Below, piece after piece: positions 23,008 to 34,740 of a stretch of 64,000 nt of DNA. Positions within the stretch are counted from its first letter, which is position 1. Every line of letters begins with the position of its first letter. The notes beneath the pieces were generated by a model, which was not told the DNA's origin, made no database searches, and was given only the letters and a program-made list of their open reading frames with translations. The DNA comes from Carnegiea gigantea (taxonomy: Eukaryota > Streptophyta > Magnoliopsida > Caryophyllales > Cactaceae): assembly GCA_029747015.1 (NCBI GenBank), contig JAKOGI010000004.1:2297501-2361500 (forward strand). Direction: 5' to 3'. The position numbers and the translations under genes are program-made.

Positions 23008-23426
23008 GATTCTGTTTGATAAACAGCTATTAACTATTAGCTATTAGTATTAACTGTTAGCTGTTTAAATTAACTGTTTATATTAGCTGTTTGAATTAGC
23101 TGTTTTTAGAAAAAGTATTTGGTAAAAACTAGCTGTTTCTAAAAAATATATTGGTAGGTTTTTATTTATGCACTTATTTATGAATTAGTTTTTAATGAGA
23201 TGTATGTAATTTTTCTAAACTTATGAACCACTATGTAATTTGCACAAAAAACTCTTCTTAAAAGGCTAATAGAAATAGTTTTTTCAAAAAGAGTTTTTTG
23301 GAGCTAAATAACTATTACAAACAGTTCTTTACCAAACACCCATTAGCTGTTTGACTTGATCAAAACAACTTAAATCCTCTCAAATAGCTATTTTTTTCCA
23401 AACAACTGTTGTTACCAAACACCCTC
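23008..23426. mobile_element. MITE-like element with 'TGTTTGGTAA' ends
   Basis: The left end is GATTCTGTTTGATAAACAG. The right end, read on the other strand, is GAGGGTGTTTGGTAACAAC. The interior is built of AGCTGTTT/AACAGCTA repeats in both orientations. Such 'GGGTGTTTGGTAA' termini are common in plant MITEs. No clean target duplication is visible. Confidence 0.5.
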
Positions 23427-23478
23427 ATTCTCTCTCCACCCCCTCTCATGTTCTCTCTCCTCCCACCCATTGTCTCTC

Positions 23479-23499
23479 CTCCCCCCCCCCCCCCCCCAC
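23479..23499. repeat. Poly(C) run
   Basis: An almost pure cytosine run lies in a longer pyrimidine-rich stretch (about 23425-23575) just downstream of the MITE. No other feature is seen in it. Confidence 0.85.
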
Positions 23500-23733
23500 G
23501 TTCTTTCCCTTCTCCCACCCCACCCCCTCAGCTTCTCTCATTTGCTTCTTTCCTCACGTTCTCTTCTTCTTTTTCTACATCTTAACCATAAACAATAATG
23601 GAGCAATTTAGGAGATGCGATGAAGGATGAATGTTGAAGATCGAATGAGATCACAAATACATAGTTATAAATCGAAAAAAGGTAACAACCAATGATCAAT
23701 GTTTTTGTTTTTCATTTTTTCATGCAAAATTGA

Positions 23734-24102
23734 GCTTACCATGAGATTGATGTTGGTGAGGGCAAGAGGGTCCATGTCACCGAAGATATGGCAGGAGCGA
23801 ATCTCTTTACATGGGTGTGTGACGAGGTTCTCAGAAAACCTACTTTTTCCCTGTTCTTTGCCTTGCTAGACAACTATAATCCCCATGATGGCTGTAAAGA
23901 AAATGTCACAGCTGAGGAGATGCAAGAGCAAACCGCTTTCATTGAAAAGATCAGTAGAACTGCCCTTATCAAGTACCCATACAAGTGTCTTAATAGTAGC
24001 AAGATTTTTATCGATAACTATCAGGAGTTTAAGAGAATGTTGATGGATTTATGGTTCACGCTTTGTTCACTAGGTATAATACTAAAATCATTTATTGTAT
24101 AA
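23734..24102 (+). pseudogene. EndoU (XendoU, poly(U)-specific endoribonuclease) gene fragment
   Basis: One frame carries a plant EndoU-like protein segment. Key blocks are EIDVGEGKRVHV, GANLFTWVCDEVLRKPTF, LLDNYNPHDGCKENVT, AFIEKISRTA and NYQEFKRMLMDLWF. These occur in this order in plant homologues, just before the catalytic half. The frame opens after a stop at 23731 and loses similarity at about 24075, so both the N-terminus and the C-terminal domain with its catalytic histidines and lysine are missing. No donor is evident at the 3' break. It is probably a captured or duplicated gene fragment. The assignment is from recognition of conserved blocks. Confidence 0.6.
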
Positions 24103-25340
24103 TATTGAGGTTGTTCACTATTTATAGCTAATTGATTTTCAATATGTGGTGATAATTTGTTAAGATTAAGATTGTTTACTGACAGTGTATAGTTTATTCA
24201 TTGTGTATATTAAACTTGTTCACTGAATCTTAACTTTCTCTTTTCCGGAACATCAAACGATGTCCTAGTGAAGTCTCCTAACATTTGTGGTTTACAACCG
24301 AAGCAATGAAATATTCAGTACAGCAACAAAGACTATGAACAATAGCTAATAGATACCTTGCAAACACTGGCAACAACATGAGGATTATGACAATCTGGAT
24401 TGATTTTTTTTTTTTTGGTTGCTCTGTCATGTACACTATTTGTGAACCAAATGATATGAGGAGATTTTGGTTAGAATGATATTTTTTTGTTAATATTTTT
24501 TGGGTCAAGTGCATAGTTGACTCTACAATAGAGCATGCATTTGCCAACCATGCAAATATTTTCAAATTGTCTAATGAAAATAGAAATGTTATAAAACTCG
24601 TGCATTCATCAAATGAATACTCTTTCTTAATCAAGTTTTATATTGAACAAATGTGCGTGACTGGTGTGTACTAAGTCATATTTTACTAGAACAAATATGA
24701 TTAACATAACAAGCAAATTAAATTTTCACAATGAACAACTTTAGTAATCCAATGAATAAAATAAATGTTTTATAGTGAACAAACTTGAGTGACTTAATGA
24801 ACCACCTACTTTGGTTAGTGAACCATCTAGAGTAACATAAGTGATATTATTTTTTTCCTGAACTAATTATTTTAAAGTAAATATCCTTGAGTGAGTTAAT
24901 TAATACACCGACTATAGTTAGTGAACAATCTTAAGTGACCTCAGTGATTTTTTTTTTCCCTAAATTGAATATTTTACAATGAACAACCTTAAGACTTTAA
25001 TTTCTTCATAAGATGAACAACAACAATAAGAAGAACAAATGACTAATTGTTTTATCAACTTATTAACAAAGTGAACAAACTTGAACTGGATGGTGACATG
25101 CTATTGATAACTCAATGAACAAACCTATATTCATTATGTCACCCAATTTCGTTCACTACAATACTTCGTGTTATTCATTGGCTAACCCATTATTATTCAC
25201 CATACAAATGGAGCTTGGTAAATAGGTCACTGATGACATAACACACTTTATTCAGTACAGGATTAAGAAATGTTCACTATGAGAACATAGTTTTGTTCAT
25301 CAAGTAGTTAGTGCATGTTCTCAAAGTTGATTCACTAAGG
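24050..25340. repeat. Degenerate GTTCACT / AGTGAAC repeat field
   Basis: More than fifteen scattered copies of GTTCACT, TTATTCAC, AGTGAAC(A/C) or AATGAACAA occur over 1.3 kb. They are often followed by a phrase like AACTTGAGTGACTTAATGAAC, as at 24779-24800, 24926 and 25073. The left part is mainly in GTTCACT orientation, the middle in AGTGAAC orientation, and the right end returns to GTTCACT. No coding sequence is present. The origin is unknown; it may be the interior of a decayed transposon. Confidence 0.55.
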
Positions 25341-25461
25341 ATTTCGTTGTTCTAATTAGATAGAAAATTGGAAGAAAGTAAAAGTATAATTGGAAGAATT
25401 TGAAAAAAAATATTACGTAAGCCTGTAAAAGTTATAAGTCTCATTTAGGAGAAACATGGAA

Positions 25462-25625
25462 AACTAGCAATAAACTGCCAATTTTTTTAAAAAAAAAATT
25501 AAAAATACGGTTATAATAGGAGTGTAACAAGAAACTGTCAGATTTTTTAAAGAAAAAAATAGAGAAATGGGCAAGAAATTCGATTACCATGGGAAGAAAC
25601 TGCCACTATTTTAAAAAAATAAATA
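25462..25625. repeat. Three degenerate direct repeats, about 62-bp period
   Basis: AA(G/T)AAACTG(C/T)CA followed by a T-run and A-run recurs near 25470, 25530 and 25594. The copies are diverged in the poly(A/T) parts. Confidence 0.55.
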
Positions 25626-25750
25626 AATTGGTTGACATGGCATGAAAATGTGGCACTGACATGGATCGGAAGCATAAGTTTCCGGATGTATATAATAATT
25701 TGCATGTAGTTTTGGGGTCATTTTATAGTTTGGAAAGTAGTTTTCAGTAA

Positions 25751-25961
25751 CCTTTGTTCTCGTCAACTTATTTTTTGAAAAATAAGTTCAAATAAATTTA
25801 ATTTAAGATAAGTTTAAATTAAATTCGATAAGTAAGTTCAAAATAAATATAGTAAATAAGTTTAAAAATTTATTCTAAATAAGTTCATAATAAGTTTAAA
25901 ATAAGTTCAGATGAATTCAGTTTAAAATAAGTTCGGACAAAATTAGTCGAAGAGAACAAGG
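25751..25961. mobile_element. AT-rich MITE
   Basis: The left end is CCTTTGTTCTCGTCAACTTA. The right end on the other strand is CCTTGTTCTCTTCGACTAAT. The interior is a run of AAATAAGTTCAAA/AATAAGTTTAAA repeats. No coding sequence and no certain target duplication are visible. Confidence 0.55.
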
Positions 25962-26574
25962 TCTACTTAAAGTGCTCAACTCCTTATGCATATGATGATT
26001 GATGAATGTTTTTTAAAGGCGATTTATCAAGAGAAATTTTGGTCACATCAGCGAATCCGACAAAATTATTGCTTACTGTTAGTCTTGTAGCAATGTTTCT
26101 ATTTTTATTTATATTCTTAGACCAAAAAATAGTACGGCCGACGAAGTTGGTAAAGTGGGGTTTATTTCGATGCATCACAGTTGTGCGGAATAAGGTTACC
26201 TGATAAGGATTTGCTTTTTATAATTTACGAGGATAATCTAGAAAGAGTCATTGAGAGAATGGTTACTTAAATTACATTACCTTGTTTTCTTATAAATGTT
26301 AAAAATAATGAACCCCTGAAGAATATTCACAGTCAGAGATGATATATGATAAATACAAGTTTAAGAAGTAAGGACTTAGAAGCCGATCAAAATTTTCCAT
26401 AATTTGATTTGAACCGATTGAAACTAGTTGAACTCAAATTTGTAGGCTACTTAAGTGCCCCTAGTTATAGTGTTATACTGTCTGATTTCTTATGCATATA
26501 GTTTTTTTTAAAAAAAATAATGAAAATAAGCTTCAAAGAAGTTGGTAAACAATATGATAATAAGGCTAACAACC
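25962..26574. other. AT-rich spacer
   Basis: Two overlapping open frames on opposite strands (25984-26203) look like chance and resemble nothing known. Nothing else is seen. Confidence 0.4.
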
Positions 26575-26577
26575 TAA

Positions 26578-26980
26578 GGCTCCATTTGTTCCTTAGAAAA
26601 TTTGGTGGAAAGAAAAGCTGAAGGAAAAAAAATGTGAAGGAAAAAAAAGTTGGGAGAAAATGAGTTTTTTAATGTTTTTTTCCTCTTGTTTGGATTGAAG
26701 AAAAAATATAAGAATTAAGATGAGAAATTTGCATGTTGATGAATTACTTAAATCATGTTGATGTGTCATCTAAACAATGTAAGGTTAGAGGAGGTTGTAA
26801 ATTTTCCTCAAACTTTTCTCACAATTTTATGAGGAAAATTTTATCACCTGTTTCTAACAATTTTTTCACCTAACTTTCTCCATATTTTTTTCTTTGTGAT
26901 TTTCTCTTACCAAACACAAGAAAAAAAGTAACTTTTCAATTTTTTTTTTTTATCAAATTTTTTAAAATTCAAACGGAGCC
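26578..26980. mobile_element. Tourist-like (PIF/Harbinger) MITE
   Basis: The inverted ends are GGCTCCATTTGTTCC and, on the other strand, GGCTCCGTTTGAATT. They are flanked by a TAA target duplication at 26575-26577 and 26981-26983. A three-base TWA duplication with GG-starting termini is the mark of PIF/Harbinger elements. The interior is AT-rich and non-coding. Confidence 0.75.
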
Positions 26981-26983
26981 TAA

Positions 26984-29900
26984 AAGTAAAAAACTCTCTA
27001 ACGAAAAAAATCTAGGCCAACTTATCCCCAAGATGTCCCTCTCCTAAGACCCGCTCTTGAAGCAGTAGGGCGGCACTGTGATGGATCCTTAAACCACCTA
27101 GTATCTCACAGAAGAAATCCAACCACTAGATTGACCATAAAAAATGAAAATTAAAGTGCTCCGAAGACCCTAGAAGCTATATGACCTCTAAGACACAACC
27201 TTAATACAATTCTCCACCCCTTAACGAAATTTATGGCAACATTTGTGGCCATCATACATGACTATGAAGGTTGCTCTTTGAAAGAACCTTTCCTGGAAAC
27301 TCCGCGCAAAGAGAAATATCATCAAAGTTGTTGCCACTACCTGAACATCCCCCAATTTTAGAAAAATCAATTTAAATAAGCCTTCATGCAGCTAACTTGA
27401 TCTCGTGTCTTTTTACTGCTCATGAGGTTCTAATTGATTTTTCTGATGATTTGATCCTTGTCTCCTACTGCTCTTATAACCAACTTATCTACTTTCCAAA
27501 TATTTATGGCTAACCGATTACACTCTTCAGAAAGTGATTTTTCAAGTGTACTCGAATTATTGAGGCTTCCGACCATATTATTTGTCGGCTCAGTGTTAAT
27601 TCCCAAGATTACAGTTATTGTTCTGTTGCTAGAGATTAGATTATAAGACTGTAAGTACAACCTTTGTTTTCTTATGGTCTTGGCTTATCCAATTATCCCA
27701 TAGTGAAAGAGAGAGACCCCTGTGTAACGGCATGCCTTGAAAGTTGCACGACAGCAGAAGAAGTTAGGATTACATTTTAAGTTGAGAAGACATACGGATA
27801 AGCAAATTTATAAGGTACTGTACACTAAGAACATTTCCTTTTTTTTTATAAGTTGGTATGTATGTAACAGCAAAAGGGAGACTGCGGACCATGAACACAC
27901 ATGCTTGGTCAAGAGTGAGCTCCCCAAAGGAGGAACCGATCTCGGATTGTCTTTAACAATCCCATTCACTATTGAATTTAATGTTAGAATGGACAAAATT
28001 AAATCCCAAATTCGACATACGAGACCTCCTAAAAACGAAAAAAAAGAAAACAGTTGGATATGCAATTGATTCTTCACCTTCTTCGGTACAACAACCCCTC
28101 CTCAAGCTTCGTAGTAAGCTAAAATGTAAAGCAAATGAGCGCAAGATGTGGCATCAGGTGAAATGCAAGGAGGATTTCACTCAATAGATAGGCTATTAGA
28201 TGTGGCATAAAGGTTCTGCTTTGAGCTAGAGCTCCTGTAGGATTCCTTCTTTTGTACTCCTCTTGGTCCACGGAATAATTTTGCGACAAGTGCTTGCTTG
28301 CACTGAGAAAGAGATATACCACTATATGTATAATTAAAAGAGAATTTAAAAGATTTGGTTACGTATGTCTACCAAAGATTTAAGAGGCATGTTAATTCCC
28401 AACTTGTGAAACACGACATTAACTGTAAGTACCACGACATGAAACTCAGGTGCAGTTCACCATGAATGGCTAGACTAGTTGGTTTGCATTGTTTGAATTT
28501 TGTTTTATTTATTTTCTTTTATTTTCAGCATAATGAGTCAAACTAAGGCACAAACTAGGGTTCTAATTCAAGATTCTGTCCATATTCCAAACAATGCTGA
28601 CTATCTATCCCAGAAGGCTGGACTGCGGTCCTGATCTAGAGAACCCGTCCGGGTTCTACGGGTCCGCTAGACTTGGACATGGTTCAATTCTCTAGCCCAA
28701 ACAATGAATGCTGTTCAGATTAGCTAGCATAGCCTACATCCCAAGCCAAATACTATTATGCCAAGCCGAGAAGGTTAAGAAGAAAATGATAAAGATTAAA
28801 AAAAGAAATTCATTCAATAAAGTCACCAGTAAGTTTTTTTAGAGGAAACTAACAAAATTAAAGACACTCTTCAAATCGAGCCAAAAACCGTAAGAGACAC
28901 TAAAAGGGACAACTAGTCTGTTTAAAGAGGGTTTTGAAAGTCTACTAGTAATCCCTGAAGTGGGACCATTTGATTTTTTGGGCTTAAACTAGAGGCCCAA
29001 ATTCAAGGGCAAAGGCACAATATTGCGATAAAGTGCACCACGATATCGTCTGTCATTACTGACGGCAGCTACTAGTCAAAATGGAAAATTAGAATTAATG
29101 TACACTAAATATGAAAGCATACAACATGTTAAGATCTAGCAATTTGAAAAACAAAGCTTAAATGCAAAGTTAGCCCAAAGAAACACAAATGAATAGTCCA
29201 AATAATCACAGCAGGCAGGGACTAAACTAATTAAAAGTTACATCTTTGCTCAAAACACAAAACTAATTTAAATAAGGAAAAGAAAAAGAAAATTCGTTCA
29301 GGTCCCGCCCTCAGATCGACTCACCTAATCTACTCGAGCACCTAACAGGATTTTGATGCGTGGTGTTTTCTCACAAGTCTACGTGTTTCTCTCTTGATTT
29401 TTCGATGTCTTTTTTCTCCCCCTTTTCTGTGTGTTCAACTCTGGGGTTGGTTCCTTTTTGTAATGCCTAAAGGATGAATTGGGTTGAATAAAAAAAAAAA
29501 AAATACACAAACAGTATACTGTAACTTAGCAAAATTTATCTTATCATCAAGCAGGTCTATTTGATAAAATTTTATCTAATGTTATCAACTTATCATGCTA
29601 GACATGGTTAGGACTCAGAAAGGATAACCAAGAACCATCCGGTCAGGCTAAGTCCACCCAGGAACATGGACCACGTTTTGGATATATTGAGAACCAGAAC
29701 CATGACAAGTTTTGGGCTAGACACTTAGTTTTGGTTGGGTCTAGCATCTTAACACGTTTGAAATCTGTCGCTTTTAGGAGTTGAATAAATGCTCTATTCT
29801 TGTTGTGCCCACAAATATATAAGTTGGGGCATGGGTTTCATCATCGGGCATTGGAAAACCCAAGACACTTTTAGGTGTCTACAATAGCATTGTGCTCTTC

Positions 29901-31510
29901 TGTAGTCATGAGTGCGTAACACATATTTGTATGTTTAAAAGGATTTAAATGTTTAGTGTAAACACTTACATCACAAAAGATAATTCTCTTCTTAGGGAAT
30001 CTGCCTTTGAAAAGGACATAGTAAATCATCTCTGGCCTCCTGGTTGAAGTAATCTGAGGAAAAATTAGGCTCTAACGGATGATTTCTAAAGAGCATATGC
30101 GTGAAGATAAAGTACGGTGAAAAAGATTTCCAATGGCTTCTCACTTCTGGGCTAGTTGATAGTTTGGAAAGCAATTTTGTTAGTAATCTCTCATGGCTTT
30201 TATTTCTTAGGTGCTTGGTCACTTGACCTCTTCCTAGCTAAAATCCAAAGCCAACCTTTTTTTTTTTGTTTTGGTTGTTTGTTTTGATTGGGATGAAATG
30301 AGCTTCATTCATTCAGCTTATCAAACATTAGAATATCTATGATTTCATTTAAAAGATATCATATTGATGCCATTCACAATTTAAAATTTAATATTTTCTT
30401 TTATATGACTGAAACATGAAATTATATTAAATAGATAACGCAAATAAATCTAGAAAATAGTAGTAGTAAATCCATACAAACGAACAACAATGCATTAAAA
30501 ATACCTTAATTTTTCAGATCATTTAATAAAATAGTCCATAAAACACAAGCATTCTTATTTCTTTATTTTTTAAATCCTAAATTCTTCGTATTTTGACCTG
30601 TGTCTATGTTTTAAAAAACTAATATTTTATCATATATTTTGAACCTATGATCTAGGGATTACCAAGTGTAGGCTGCAAAATTTGAATGTAGTTTGCTTGC
30701 CTGCTTTTACTTCATGGGAGAGTTTTTCTAAGGACTAGGAGTCCAGGACTTTGGGAACACCCAAGTGTTTGGTCCTTTGGTCAAAGTGTCAAAGTCAAAC
30801 ACCTTGCTGACGTATTCCCTTGCTTCATCAAGTACTTTACCTTTTTTTTGTTTTTTATGACATTGATAAATTACGGATTTTCATGTACTCCTGCAATCAA
30901 GGTGACCAATCAAACACCAACAAATTGACAATTAAGTCTGCACTTTGCAGGTACATTGAGTTATTGAATAATTAAATCATTGACACAGACTGATTTGGCC
31001 CATTTTGATTTGGCCTCATGTTGACCAAGCTCTCTTGTCCACTTGTTCGGTGAAGCAAAAATATCACTAGAGTAGAGGCAATTAAAAAATTAATTAATTA
31101 AATAAAGAAAATATGTTTACCCATTTAACAGATTTGATTTATTTATCTAAGTTTCGCAGCCGGTTGAGATAGTTTGTCATGAATTAAAGGTTCCTCACGT
31201 TAGGAGTTTCATTTGGAGAGGTATTGATAGTAATGATTTTAATTTTAAATTTAATAATTTAATAACAAAAATTTGACGGTATTTATTTTGTGTATATTAT
31301 CAGTAAATTATGATTCATCGGCTAGATGATATTGTGATAATTTATTACATGCTATACGATTGAGGGAGAGGGCAAAATACAAGTCAAACATTGTGTTCTA
31401 GTTGTAGGAGTTTTGGTGTATTATGGATTTCTTTTATTTGATGTAATCAACTTTGTTGTATACATAATTTTGTAAAATGCTTGATTGTATGAGAATATTA
31501 ATTGTTGTAC
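26984..31510. other. Gene-poor AT-rich DNA
   Basis: No gene is supported. Open frames up to about 110 codons (for example 27737-28069 plus, 27808-28077 minus, 29992-30222 minus) overlap one another or lack any recognisable domain. There is a short perfect palindrome, AGAACCCG-TC-CGGGTTCT, at 28640-28657. The sequence is otherwise unremarkable and is probably decayed transposon. Confidence 0.45.
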
Positions 31511-31513
31511 TTA

Positions 31514-32015
31514 GGATTTGTTCTTTTCATGGGTAAATAAGGGTGGGTAAAAGGTTTAAGTGGGTTGAGGTTGGTTGAGATGGGTTGAAGTTGGTATTTT
31601 TTTTGAAGTGGGTTGAAGTAGATTGAAGTGGGTTGAAGTTGATATATTTTTTCTGTGGTGGGTTGAAGTTAGTTAAAATAATGAGAATGTGTGATAATTT
31701 ATTAAGTTATTATAATTTTTAGTGCATTTTTTCGCTGAATGGTAATTTCACAATTTTGTAACTATTTTTCTGGAAGTTGGAAGTTGGTATAACTTGTCAA
31801 TTATTTTTAACGATTTGGGTTACAAATTATTAAACTTATGAAGGGGTGGGTTGAAGTTTGTTGAAGTGGATTGAGGTAAGTTAAAGTGGATTGAAGTGGG
31901 TTGAGGTTAGTATTTTTTTTTTTCAGGTGGGTTGAAGTTGATTGAAGTAGGTTGAAGTAAGTTGAAGTAGGTTGAGGTTAGTAAATCTAAAATGACCTAC
32001 GAAAAGAACAGGGCC
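31514..32015. mobile_element. Tourist-like MITE packed with GGGTTGAAGT repeats
   Basis: The inverted ends are GGATTTGTTCTTTTCATGGG and, on the other strand, GGCCCTGTTCTTTTCGTAGG. They are flanked by TTA at 31511-31513 and 32016-32018, which fits a PIF/Harbinger-type insertion. Inside are two clusters (about 31545-31680 and 31842-31985) of roughly twenty copies of GGGTTGAAGT and close variants, around an AT-rich core. Confidence 0.75.
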
Positions 32016-32018
32016 TTA

Positions 32019-33786
32019 GGGCATGACACACCCACAAGGAGTGCAATCCTAATAAGCATAATAGGTCGACGGCTTAGTTACCTCATAAACTTTAGTTCCT
32101 TGACTGGTCCATCTAATATAAAAATGGGACCATTCGATGAGGAAAGACACACCAAAAATATCGAGGGTTCTCCAAAGAGAGTTTTCTGCATAGAACCCTA
32201 TGGTTCTTATGTTGTGGGATCGTGAGCGCTCCCCAGATAGTAAGTTCCTTCATCGACTAGTGATTCAAAGGCAAGGTCCGATCATCTTTCGCTGCAAGAT
32301 TAAGGTAAATTCATTTACGTTTAATTCAATATATTATTTCCTTCATTAGTAAAAGGGCTACTTAGCAATCATGATTACCACAAGTTAGTACCATCATGAT
32401 TAGATTATAAAAGTGACTGTCATCACATTACATCCAATGAAATCTATGTTAATGTATTGTTTGTATTATATAATGCATTATTCTTTTTCTATACTAGTAA
32501 ACATGTTCATTTGCCATGGTTTTTTTTAAGGTAATAGGGAGGAAGAGTTTCCAATGTGATGCTTTTCTTGGTAGTATTGAATTATTTTCATAAACAAGAT
32601 GGCAACTTTGAACTGATTCTTATTCAAGTCATGCCATGTTCCATGTCAAATATAACAAACTCAAGTATTCGTATAACTCCTAACACAACCAAGTGCAACC
32701 TAAGGGAAAGCAGAAGGAATCTAAGATTTAATAAGGTCGAAGTAAAACTGTTAAAAAACTCACCTCCAGAATGCGTGTATATTTTGAACAAAACTTGATT
32801 TCTTTATTAACCATGTTAAAATTTAATTTGTCAATAGTTTTCTTTTGATGAATTTAAGATCTCTTTCAATATCGCTAATATCTTGTATGGTGAGAGTTTA
32901 TTTCTTCCATCTTTTTGATAATATTAATAGCTTTTATTTTGAACACGCAGTCCTTTTAATTATTCCATTAGAGGACAACATATCTGGTAAGGTATATTGT
33001 ATTACTTCGTGCACCTTCACTTCCTTACTTTAGTTTATGTTGCGCGTCAAATAAACTTATCGCAACTAACATATTGATGATAAATAAGTAGAGATCAACA
33101 ATCAATATATCTCAATGTCAAAATTTTCTAGGACGACAAAAAAATTTGGATATAGAACAAAAAGCAACAATCACTGTTAACCTTGCGCACATAAATTATT
33201 ATTGCCTTTTTTTTTAATCATTTGAGGTTAATTAATACAAAAGGTTGATATAATTTTCCTTATTTTTGGGAGCACACCCCTTTAATGGGAGTTTGCTGGT
33301 ACTGGTAGAGATTGAATAAGCGAAAAGATTAAGTTAATACCTAGCTATGAGGATGGTAACTGGAAGTGTTCTGCTGCTGGGGAATATTGTATTAGGGGTA
33401 GTGACATATGTGTTGTTGCAAGACATTCTTAAGTGTCTTACCTCACCATGATTAACATATTTTATGATTTAAAATTATAAACTTTTCAATGATTACTCTT
33501 AATTATGAATTGCTAACCTTAAATATTTATCAGCTATGCCGATAAAATATTAAATGATCGATACCCTAATCGCATCAAACCTATAAATCCGCAAGTACAT
33601 ATAATACGTGTACTTTAGAAATCTGATAAATTATGGATAAAAAGATAATTTTATATAATTTATAGGTTGTAATATGTTTCTGTTATTTGAATTTTTTTCA
33701 ATTTAAAAACATAATAGTATGATTTTTAAGTCAAAACAAGACATTTATGAAGTGTCTTATAGCAAGAGACTTATCATTTTGCTATT
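32019..33786. other. Gene-free spacer left of the Copia element
   Basis: Short open frames of 60-80 codons occur but none resembles a known protein, and none has gene-like composition. The sequence is AT-rich. It ends at the GTATT target duplication of the Copia insertion. Confidence 0.45.
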
Positions 33787-33791
33787 GTATT

Positions 33792-34217
33792 TGATAGGAA
33801 AAAAAAAATTGGGTTGAATGTGGTACAGGATAAACCAAGTAAATCGTGAAAAAAAACACTTTCTTTAAGACTTATTTGTTGTACCACAAATAATCTTAGG
33901 GATAATCTACTTGGTAAAAACAAGTGTGTGTTTCAAGATTCTCTCAAAGATTAATCGATGAGGGTGCTGCAGTCACTCACATTGATTTTGTTGTATCCGT
34001 GATTGTGATTTCACTCCTCCTTATATAGAGGAGTGATCATGCCTGAAGAGGCACCAAAAATGGATAGGGCGGTTAAATCTTGAAGAGGTACCATACCTTT
34101 TCACCGAAAGGATTGGATAAGGTGGGTAAACCTGAAAGGGCACCATGCTTATCCACCTTTTCGGATAAGCACTATAAAAACCTGCCATTTTTATTTTATT
34201 CTTGGAAAATTCCAACA
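33792..34217 (-). repeat. 3' LTR of the Copia element (426 bp)
   Basis: It runs from TGATAGG to TCCAACA on the plus strand and lacks the 60-bp duplication seen in the partner LTR. Small open frames here only reflect LTR sequence. Confidence 0.95.
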
Positions 34218-34740
34218 ATCCCCCGCCTTTTCCAAGATATAGAACAAACCCCCACCATTCCAACAAACACACAATCACAACCGAGAACACAAGGAGATTT
34301 ATGCATAAGAGAAGTATCTCGCGATTTGAACTTCCATTTAGTGAAATATAATTTCAATTAATCTGAATGTAAATAGTAGACAAGTCTTTGAACTATTCAT
34401 CCTCTTTGATTAATTGGATATATTTCACACACAAATCTCATTACACACTTAAAATTTGACACTATTGTCCGGCCATGTGTCCATATCCATCATGAGTGCA
34501 TCAAGCCAAGCCCTGTTGCTCTTTGAAGCGGCCACACTTCACACTCACGTAGGTAGACCTTAGAAATATGCTCCTGTAACACAAGCCATTCAATCAAGAT
34601 CTATTAAGAGTATAAAACTCAACCTTTTATAACATTACAGTATTCAAACACTCTTACTATGGGATAAAATATATTAGTGTATCCAATCACTATACAAAGT
34701 TGTCACTAATTGAACTTAGAACGTGATGTCATACCACGAA

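Noticed and set aside
24050..25340. Possible CRISPR-like or regular tandem array in the GTTCACT field
   Set aside because: Spacing is irregular, copies are degenerate and orientation changes. CRISPR arrays are not expected in plant DNA.
27430..28322. Cluster of overlapping open frames of 60-110 codons
   Set aside because: Frames lie on both strands, are short and mutually overlapping, and show no domain. They were treated as chance in AT-rich DNA.
28640..28657. Perfect 8-bp-arm palindrome
   Set aside because: It is too short to support a terminator or element end, and no neighbouring feature uses it.
29992..30222. 76-codon minus-strand open frame
   Set aside because: Peptide composition is not obviously random, but there is no similarity to anything recognised and no partner exon.
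34021..34361. Open frames on both strands at the Copia 3' LTR, repeated at 38968-39312
   Set aside because: They are LTR sequence. Their repetition only reflects the two LTR copies.
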